From NCBI GenBank assembly GCA_900545525.1, contig UQZX01000052.1, forward strand, positions 1-11,696: a stretch of 11,696 nt of DNA, written 5' to 3'. The DNA comes from an uncultured Prevotella sp. Lineage in GTDB: Bacteria; Bacteroidota; Bacteroidia; Bacteroidales; Bacteroidaceae. A program made the translations under genes and the position numbers. Below are positions 7,319 through 11,696 of this stretch, piece after piece (the first letter of the stretch is position 1; each line of letters begins with the position of its first letter). The notes under the pieces were generated by a model. It was not told where the DNA came from. It did no database searches and was given only the letters and a program-made list of their open reading frames with translations.

Positions 7319-9175
7319 TTAGCGTATTACAACCTTGTAGCTCTTGTTGCCAGCCTTGACAATTGCCACACCCGGAGCAAGGCTGATGCTGTTTGCGCCT
7401 TTCACGCCACGCACGCTCTTCATCATCTGTCCGCCCATGCCATATACGTTTATTGCTGCCGGACTGTCGAGTACAACCACTACGCCGCCGTCTGTAACGC
7501 GCAGTGATGTGCCTTCGCCATTGTTGGTTATGCCGTTAACGCCTGTAGGTACGTATTTTACTTCCACAGGTTCTGATGCGGCAGAGCCGAGCAGGTCTAT
7601 TTCGCCGTTTACAACGGTGCGTACGTATGCGATTACCTGATAAGAGTAAGTTGTGTTCTCGTCGAAGGCAACGCTGAAGTCGGCTGATGTATTGTTGCCC
7701 TCAACCTCTCTTGTCTCAACGAGTGATGTGTACTTGTCGCCTGTGTTCAGGGTTGTCGTGACATTCATATAGTCGATGAACAGCTTGTTACTGCCGCTGT
7801 ATGAAATCTCTATGTAGCTCTCGGCAGTGCCTTTTGTGAACTCTACGGTATATTCCTTGAAGTCTTTTTCCAGTGTCACGGTCTGTGTCTCTGCCGCCTT
7901 TTCCTCGTTTCCGTTGTAAAGGCTGATAGTAACAACCGCTCCTTCATAATACGTTCCGAAGCTGCCTTCCGCCATGTTTATAGTCAGCTTGCCTGCACCC
8001 TTGTTTGCTGACAGGTCAAGTGCCGGTGTTGTAATTGTGCCTGCGCCGCTGTAAGGATAGATGCCCATGTATCCAGCTGCAAAGCAGTGTGCTACACCAT
8101 ACCAACCGGGAACAGTTGTATAAGCATCGAGATATTCCTGTGTTTTGCCATACTCGATAGATGTAAGCGAACCTACGGTTACCTTTGAGAAGTCTTCGTC
8201 GAGTATCTTCTTCTCAGTTGCTTCTGCCATGGTCTCTGCCTTAAAGAGCATTACCTCGTATTTTGCAGCCTTTGCCACAGCCTCCCAGTTTGCCGTGAAG
8301 CCGTTTGCCGTTATGTTTGTAGCAGCAAGACCCCTTGGCGCGTCAACACTTGTAATCACCTCAACCACCTCTATCTCGTTTGAGTAGTCTGAGATGTTGT
8401 CGCCCTTTTTAGCGCGTACGGTATAATAATAGGTCTTTCCCTCTTCCAGTCCTTCAACTCTCTTTGAGGTAGTTGTGACCTCTTCGTCTTTCAGCAGATA
8501 TGTTTTTTCGCCGGTACCCTCAGCTTTTGTATATACATCAAGCAGATAAGATGTAACGCCTGATACCCTGTCCCATGTTGCCGTAAAAGATGTGGCTGTT
8601 GCTATTTCGGGCTGTTTCGCTGTGGGAGGAGTAACAAATTTGTCGCTCATTTCAACCTTCAGATTGTCTATAAGCATACCTTCCATGATGAACAGCGGTG
8701 ATATTTTCAGTCCGTATGTGCTTGAAGCCGATGCACTGTATATTGTAATGGTGTGCCACTTGTCGTCGGAAAGTTCTTCCTGATGGCTTATGTATTGGCT
8801 GTATGAACTTCCCATGCTCACTGTGACAATTCCGCCATACGATGCGCGGCTCTTTACATCCATTGTAATCTTTATGGTTTTGCCGTAGCTATAACCCGAC
8901 AACCTTGCTGTCTCGATGTTTCCGCCGTCACCAATCATGAGTGCTCCGCCTGCCTCGTACACCTTTGAGCCTTTCCAGCTGGTCAGTGTCTGTCCTAATT
9001 TGCTGCTGTAGGACGGTGTGCTGATATCCGTTGTAGCCGGTGCATCAACCGTTCCTTCCGTAAAGGCATCGAACTTCTCGTCTAACAATACCATCACGTC
9101 TGCATCCTGAGCAAACGACATGCAGGTGCAGAAAATAAATAATACTAATGAACTGAGTAATTTTTTTGTATTCAT
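7319..9175 (-). CDS. Secreted jelly-roll/fibronectin-III protein with T9SS C-terminal domain
   Basis: A 618-residue exported protein, probably a surface adhesin or binding protein; no catalytic motif is seen. The signal peptide ends at SFA (residue 22). Residues about 26-176 are a beta-rich jelly-roll-like domain (LLDEKFDAF at the start, LIDNLKVE at the end). About 182-272 is a fibronectin type III domain. A second FnIII domain starts at 278 (strands A-C to about 314), is interrupted by another jelly-roll/cleaved-adhesin-like module (about 323-477, from ILDEDFS to LFIDYMNV), and resumes at 482-541 (TYSYQVIAYV). The C-terminal 69 residues, with INVYGMGGQ and a final YKVVIR, fit a type A T9SS sorting signal, as in the following protease. 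It is the first gene of the three-gene unit, behind the promoter at 9285-9315. A role in substrate or host binding beside the protease is inferred. Confidence 0.88.
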   Translation of the reverse strand: MNTKKLLSSLVLFIFCTCMSFAQDADVMVLLDEKFDAFTEGTVDAPATTDISTPSYSSKLGQTLTSWKGSKVYEAGGALMIGDGGNIETARLSGYSYGKTIKITMDVKSRASYGGIVTVSMGSSYSQYISHQEELSDDKWHTITIYSASASSTYGLKISPLFIMEGMLIDNLKVEMSDKFVTPPTAKQPEIATATSFTATWDRVSGVTSYLLDVYTKAEGTGEKTYLLKDEEVTTTSKRVEGLEEGKTYYYTVRAKKGDNISDYSNEIEVVEVITSVDAPRGLAATNITANGFTANWEAVAKAAKYEVMLFKAETMAEATEKKILDEDFSKVTVGSLTSIEYGKTQEYLDAYTTVPGWYGVAHCFAAGYMGIYPYSGAGTITTPALDLSANKGAGKLTINMAEGSFGTYYEGAVVTISLYNGNEEKAAETQTVTLEKDFKEYTVEFTKGTAESYIEISYSGSNKLFIDYMNVTTTLNTGDKYTSLVETREVEGNNTSADFSVAFDENTTYSYQVIAYVRTVVNGEIDLLGSAASEPVEVKYVPTGVNGITNNGEGTSLRVTDGGVVVVLDSPAAINVYGMGGQMMKSVRGVKGANSISLAPGVAIVKAGNKSYKVVIR

Positions 9176-9237
9176 AAATAACTGTCTTAAGGATGATGTA
9201 TAAATATTTATTTCTCTCTACGTATAATTTAAGAATG

Positions 9238-9270
9238 TAAGACGGCTTGTATGGCGCAATGTCCGTCTTA
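9238..9270 (-). promoter_or_regulatory. Leader hairpin of the three-gene unit
   Basis: An 8-bp perfect inverted repeat (9238-9245 with 9263-9270, 17-nt loop) lies within the first 10-40 nt of the predicted transcript. No T-run follows on the minus strand, so a stabilising or regulatory role is more likely than termination. Confidence 0.45.
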
Positions 9271-9284
9271 CTAATATGATGTTG

Positions 9285-9315
9285 CAAATATAAAGATAAA
9301 ATTTTGTATGGCAAA
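9285..9315 (-). promoter_or_regulatory. Promoter of the FnIII-protease-metY unit
   Basis: On the minus strand TTTG (9315-9312), a 19-nt spacer and TATATTTG (9292-9285) match the Bacteroidota promoter consensus. The start would be near 9278, giving a leader of about 100 nt. Confidence 0.75.
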
Positions 9316-9369
9316 ATCCATGAATGTTAATATTGTATTTTGATTGTCATTATGACATCCGGAAGGTTG

Positions 9370-9405
9370 GAATGGCTTACTCCGTGATATCAAGAAATGC
9401 CATTC
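9370..9405. repeat. 7-bp inverted repeat GAATGGC/GCCATTC
   Basis: A perfect 7-bp pair (9370-9376 with 9399-9405, 22-nt loop) lies upstream of the 9285 promoter. It could be an operator or a chance hairpin; no flanking T-tract supports a terminator. Confidence 0.3.
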
Positions 9406-9438
9406 AGGGCGGTTGATATAACCTGTTGAGGCAAGCTG

Positions 9439-9643
9439 ATATTAATGTGAGTTGGGCATAAGACAATCCGCAAGTGTCATCCTTTTGTAGGGACTTTTTC
9501 TTGTAAATGTCCGTAAAAACAACACATAAAAATTGCTTTAAACAGAATAATACACGGACATTTACAAGAAAAAGTCCCTACAAGAGGAGGGATTTATAAC
9601 TATAAATATATAACTTGCTTATATCAAGCTCACGTTAATATTA
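9439..9643. mobile_element. Nested inverted-repeat element, MITE-like
   Basis: The inner pair is a perfect 30-bp inverted repeat (9485-9514 with 9554-9583), extended to 34 bp with one G:U, around a 39-nt AT-rich loop. The outer pair (about 9439-9463 with 9617-9641) is imperfect; its best part, ATATTAAYGTGAG, is 13 bp with one difference. There is no coding capacity. The size of about 205 bp and the nested terminal-repeat design suggest a non-autonomous mobile element or a REP-type unit. I see no clear target-site duplication. Confidence 0.6.
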
Positions 9644-9700
9644 TGGAGTATTCTTTATGAGTCGTAATATCTTGATTTTCACGATGTTATATATGACTTT

Positions 9701-9793
9701 CCAAAAGGTGCCCTTTCAGGCTCTAATATGCCGCCTTTTGGAGTCTGAAAGGGCATCTTTTGGAGGGCGAAATGCCGCCTTTTGGAAACCGGC
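9701..9793. repeat. 22-bp tandem repeats with an inverted copy
   Basis: Three units of exactly 22 bp start at 9728, 9750 and 9772, with the shared core CTTTTGGA; units 1 and 3 share the 15-mer ATGCCGCCTTTTGGA. The stretch 9701-9723 is an inverted copy, matching the complement of 9741-9763 at 21 of 23 positions around a 17-nt loop, so the region can fold into a long hairpin. A 61-codon frame over it is a by-product of the repeats. Confidence 0.7.
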
Positions 9794-9870
9794 GGTTATG
9801 ATGCTGTTTTATAAGGTGCAGAATGTGGCGTGTTTTTCTTAATTCTTTATTATATTGTCTCGCCGTTTTC

Positions 9871-9957
9871 CATTATCTTTGCATAAGATAAGCTTCGCCT
9901 CAGCAATCTCAAGCAAGCTTGATTGCGTTCGGCTTGCATTATCTTTGCATAGGATAA
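9871..9957 (+). repeat. Direct repeat carrying TATCTTTGC, 66 bp apart
   Basis: Two 21-bp copies (9871-9891 and 9937-9957) differ at one base. Each contains TATCTTTGC, which fits both the Bacteroidota -7 box and the TANNTTTGC core known from CTnDOT-type integration sites. The nearest TTG boxes lie only 14-16 nt upstream, too close for a standard promoter. A short GCAATC/GATTGC hairpin (9903-9908 with 9921-9926) lies between the copies. Confidence 0.55.
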
Positions 9958-9960
9958 TCA

Positions 9961-9988
9961 AAAAACTTTTATCTGACTGAGTGTCAGA
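9961..9988 (-). terminator. Terminator-like hairpin of the candidate small RNA
   Basis: A 6-bp stem TCTGAC/GTCAGA (9972-9977 with 9983-9988, 5-nt loop) is followed on the minus strand by TAAAAGTTTTT. The stem is short and the T-run interrupted, so efficiency is uncertain. Confidence 0.45.
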
Positions 9989-10076
9989 ACTGAATGAGAG
10001 TAGCGGTATTTTATGGTAACGATTTAGCGAAAATGCAAGTTCACTGATATACTGCGGTTTGCTACTCCTAACAACT
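9961..10076 (-). ncRNA. Candidate small RNA, about 115 nt
   Basis: A consensus promoter (10083-10114) would start a leftward transcript near 10076 that meets a terminator-like hairpin at 9988-9961. No reading frame with an ATG of useful length lies inside. The RNA would be closed by a perfect 7-bp pairing GAGTAGC/GCTACTC (9998-10004 with 10061-10067) around a 56-nt internal region. I do not recognise the family; an antisense or regulatory RNA of the adjacent mobile element is possible. The assignment rests on promoter, structure and terminator only. Confidence 0.4.
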
Positions 10077-10082
10077 CTATTG

Positions 10083-10114
10083 CAAAGGTAGATATTTTGT
10101 CTGAAACGCCCAAA
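10083..10114 (-). promoter_or_regulatory. Leftward promoter with overlapping palindrome
   Basis: On the minus strand TTTG (10114-10111), a 20-nt spacer and TACCTTTG (10090-10083) match the consensus exactly. A perfect palindrome CCCAAA-GT-TTTGGG (10109-10122) covers the -33 box and may be an operator. The same TACCTTTGC also fits a CTnDOT-type core site. Confidence 0.6.
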
Positions 10115-10167
10115 GTTTTGGGGGACAATCTTATCTTTATTGAATGATTAAATTAGAATTTGTTTTT

Positions 10168-10248
10168 CCGTAAAAGCGGCTTTATTCGTCGGCACACCAT
10201 CGTACAAAAGGATTTTGAACGAACGTGTGCCGACTGCCGCAAAAGCGG
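10168..10248. repeat. Composite stem-loop flanked by a direct repeat
   Basis: A perfect 10-bp inverted repeat GTCGGCACAC/GTGTGCCGAC (10188-10197 with 10225-10234) continues inward, after a 2x2 internal loop, with TCGT/ACGA. It is flanked by CCGTAAAAGCGG (10168-10179) and CCGCAAAAGCGG (10237-10248), each a small hairpin itself. This is possible regulatory RNA or a protein-binding site in the mobile element. Confidence 0.5.
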
Positions 10249-10250
10249 AG

Positions 10251-10303
10251 AAAAGGGCTTTGCCTCACGCCTAAACTGTGTTTAGACTGATGAAGCAAGG
10301 CCC
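10251..10303. terminator. Bidirectional terminator-like hairpin
   Basis: A 9-bp stem (10255-10263 with 10295-10303, one G:U) encloses a second perfect 6-bp hairpin CTAAAC-TGT-GTTTAG (10271-10285). On the minus strand TTTTCTCC follows; on the plus strand ATTTCTTTTG follows. It could stop transcripts from either side, for example one from the possible promoter at 10691-10698. Confidence 0.5.
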
Positions 10304-10442
10304 ATTTCTTTTGTGCTTATGCCAAGGAGGTGCTTTTACGGCTTTTCAGATGATTTTTCTTTTTCGCTGTTCCTTTGAGCCGGAAGCGGAAAGCCGCGTA
10401 TGACCGCTTGTCCATAAATGAAACAAGCCGTCACCCACAGCA

Positions 10443-10529
10443 GGCAAACCGGGAAGAATGATTTTATTTGCCCGCCCCGACACGTCCGGTCGGACAGATA
10501 AAACCATACTTCCTTGCAGGTGGTTTGCC
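10443..10529. other. Long imperfect stem-loop, possible transfer or regulatory site
   Basis: An outer 8-bp pair GGCAAACC/GGTTTGCC (10443-10450 with 10522-10529) closes a longer stem in which GGAAGAATGATTTTATTT (10452-10469) pairs with 10497-10514 at 16 of 18 positions, and a CCGAC/GTCGG hairpin sits at the tip (about 10478-10494). It lies in the gene-free stretch (10304-10953) before the element's first gene. Such structures occur at transfer origins and in leader RNAs; there is no relaxase gene in view to decide. Confidence 0.4.
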
Positions 10530-10690
10530 CGGTTTCACGCTACCGGCTATATTCTTTTTTGTTGGAAGGGATTTCTTTTTTCACGGATTTCTCTTTTGAA
10601 GTTTTCTGTCTAATCTGCCTCTACTTCCGTTTACCTCCATTTTCGCGCCTTTCAGTGAGCCGCATCAGGCAGTCATTTTCGTGCTGGGTG

Positions 10691-10723
10691 CAAAGGTAAC
10701 TCCGGGATTGTACGGGAAAGCAA
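10691..10723 (-). promoter_or_regulatory. Possible leftward promoter, weak -33
   Basis: TACCTTTG (10698-10691, minus strand) fits the -7 box, but the nearest TTG (10723-10721) is 22 nt away, longer than in the other promoters here. It would transcribe the structured gene-free region toward the hairpin at 10251-10303, giving a non-coding RNA of about 430 nt. Confidence 0.3.
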
Positions 10724-10953
10724 GGTCAAGCCTCCTGTTTTCTGGAAAAATCTCCAGCCTTTCGGGTAGTATTTTTCCGAAAAACCTTGCATTCCCTAAT
10801 CCCTACCTTTTTAAGCACCCGAAACGAAAACGACCGATGCGACAGAAAGACGCATTAAAAAAAATGTCGGATAAACGAGAGGCAGATAAGATAGTTTGAA
10901 ACTCAACTCCCTCAGCTCTTGAATCCGCATTAAAAATAAAAATCAAAAACAAA

Positions 10954-11295
10954 ATGGATATGGGAACAGCAATAGCAACAAAATTCGTGGCTTGGGAAGT
11001 GCCGACATTGGAAGCACTAAAAGGCAGTAAGGTTTACATCCTGCGTGAGAAACTGAACAACGGAGGGCAGATGAACCGAGAGGAAAAGGATTGGCTCACC
11101 GAAGAAGTGAACAGCAACACCTATTTTAAGAGTGCAGTCCCCTTGCAAGGCTGGATGTTTGACTTCTCCGACATTCTCAGAACCTTCATCGTAAAGCAGT
11201 ATGGGCATTGGGCGGAATACAAGGCTACCGACAAGACCGCACTCCGCAATTTCCTTTACGGCAGGATTGACAGCATCGTGGAACTTAACAAATGA
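10954..11295 (+). CDS. Conserved hypothetical protein, conjugative-transposon cargo
   Basis: A soluble 113-residue protein without signal peptide or membrane segment. It has a lysine/glutamate-rich first half (LREKLNNGGQMNREEKDWLTEEVN) and an aromatic second half (GWMFDFSDILRTFIVKQYGHWAEY). I recall similar small proteins in the accessory gene blocks of Bacteroidales conjugative transposons, but I cannot name a family or function. The ATG at 10954 follows an A-rich stretch without Shine-Dalgarno, typical of this phylum; a second ATG two codons later is possible. It is the first of three genes on the plus strand with gaps of 7 and 11 nt, so it is probably an operon. No clear promoter is visible immediately upstream. 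Confidence 0.8.
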   Translation: MDMGTAIATKFVAWEVPTLEALKGSKVYILREKLNNGGQMNREEKDWLTEEVNSNTYFKSAVPLQGWMFDFSDILRTFIVKQYGHWAEYKATDKTALRNFLYGRIDSIVELNK

Positions 11296-11302
11296 TACGG
11301 CT

Positions 11303-11518
11303 ATGACAGCAACGGCAGACTTCAGACAAATGGCGCAATACATGGGGCTTGCGATATGCACCCTAATCGTGCGCACCGCCCTTTGGGTGTTAGGCATCCT
11401 TTGGGGTATCGTAAGAGAGATAATAAACGGAGTGTTCCGAGTGGCGATAGGCATAATCGTGGCTATCCTTTCCACAATCGCCTTCTTCGGCTTCATCCTT
11501 TGGTTATTCACCCTTTAA
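11303..11518 (+). CDS. Small hydrophobic membrane protein
   Basis: A 71-residue protein with two predicted membrane helices, about 14-36 (GLAICTLIVRTALWVLGILWGI) and 46-70 (RVAIGIIVAILSTIAFFGFILWLF), joined by a short R-E-rich turn. The frame is open further upstream, but this ATG, 7 nt after the previous stop, avoids overlap with the preceding gene and fits an operon. Function is unknown; it resembles the small membrane proteins carried in mobile-element cargo blocks. A longer start inside the previous gene would add a hydrophilic stretch lacking support. Confidence 0.7.
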   Translation: MTATADFRQMAQYMGLAICTLIVRTALWVLGILWGIVREIINGVFRVAIGIIVAILSTIAFFGFILWLFTL

Positions 11519-11529
11519 TCCTTGCCGAC

Positions 11530-11696
11530 ATGAATAAGACAACGGAAGAGATACCCACGTGGAGTTTGTGCTATCTCATCAACGGGGACGCAACGGGACT
11601 GACGGACGATGAAATCCGTATGATAGACCGATGGGTAAATGATTGGCAGGTACAAATCGTTTCACCCGTTACGGACGAGGAAGGAAACGCACACCC
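11530..11696 (+). CDS. Hypothetical protein, incomplete at the right edge
   Basis: An ATG 11 nt after the previous stop opens a frame without stop for the remaining 55 codons. It begins MNKTTEEIPTWSLCYLINGD and contains LTDDEIRMIDRW and a run of acidic residues (VTDEEGN). It looks soluble and acidic. I recall similar short proteins in Bacteroidales conjugative transposons with no known function. The C-terminus lies outside the window. Confidence 0.7.
   Translation, partial: MNKTTEEIPTWSLCYLINGDATGLTDDEIRMIDRWVNDWQVQIVSPVTDEEGNAH

Larger units (their letters stand above)
10304..10953. other. Gene-free stretch at the element's leading side
   Basis: About 650 bp without a supported gene. It holds the stem-loop at 10443-10529 and the weak leftward promoter at 10691-10723. 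Frames of 61 and 72 codons (10514-10699 and 10681-10899, plus strand) overlap each other and lack recognisable composition, so I do not call them. The sequence just before 10954 is A-rich and probably the leader of the plus-strand operon. Confidence 0.5.

Noticed and set aside
9485..9583. Invertible promoter bounded by the 30-bp inverted repeats
   Set aside because: The 39-bp segment between the repeats holds no TAnnTTTG box on either strand and no invertase gene is near, so a static hairpin or MITE fits better.
9657..9842. 61-codon plus-strand frame
   Set aside because: It runs through the 22-bp tandem repeats and their inverted copy, so the protein is a by-product of repeat DNA.
10681..10899. 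72-codon plus-strand frame before the element's first gene
   Set aside because: It overlaps another short frame, has no family resemblance, and begins over the possible leftward promoter; not strong enough to call.
11017..11511. 164-codon minus-strand frame
   Set aside because: It lies opposite two packed plus-strand genes with plausible membrane and soluble proteins; it is their antisense shadow.

Overview
The window looks like the chromosome of a Bacteroidota species, most likely in the Prevotella group, with part of a conjugative-transposon-like element at the right edge. The pointers are a streptopain-family (C10) protease of the interpain type, C-terminal domains of the type IX secretion (T9SS) kind, promoters of the Bacteroidota form TTTG-N19/20-TAnnTTTG, and A-rich leaders without Shine-Dalgarno sequences. 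This assignment rests on recalled family features, not on a database search.

Left part (1-1678). A minus-strand pair encodes a lipoprotein built of six 11-residue repeats and a tiny two-helix membrane protein, ending in a strong terminator at 104-145. The pair has its own promoter near 1000 and a leader of about 260 nt. A possible further minus-strand gene begins at 30 and leaves the window. Between this pair and gdhA lies a 246-bp imperfect palindrome (1239-1484) whose hairpins show compensatory changes between the two arms.

Centre (1612-9315), all on the minus strand. A promoter at 9285-9315 drives three closely packed genes: a secreted jelly-roll/fibronectin-III protein, a secreted C10 cysteine protease, and cytosolic O-acetylhomoserine sulfhydrylase (metY). 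Gaps are 11 and 5 nt. A terminator (3092-3126) follows metY, and its U-tract contains the -33 box of the next promoter, which drives glutamate dehydrogenase. Together the genes suggest a peptide-using lifestyle: extracellular proteolysis, sulfur amino-acid synthesis and glutamate/ammonia exchange.

Right part (9316-10953) has no convincing protein gene but is dense in structure: a nested inverted-repeat element (9439-9643), a 22-bp tandem repeat with an inverted copy (9701-9793), a 66-bp-spaced direct repeat carrying TATCTTTGC (9871-9957), a candidate small RNA of about 115 nt with its own promoter and terminator (9961-10076, minus), and long stem-loops at 10168-10303 and 10443-10529. From 10954 rightward, three small tightly packed plus-strand genes resemble cargo of Bacteroidales conjugative transposons. 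The chromosome/element border probably lies near 9944-9957.
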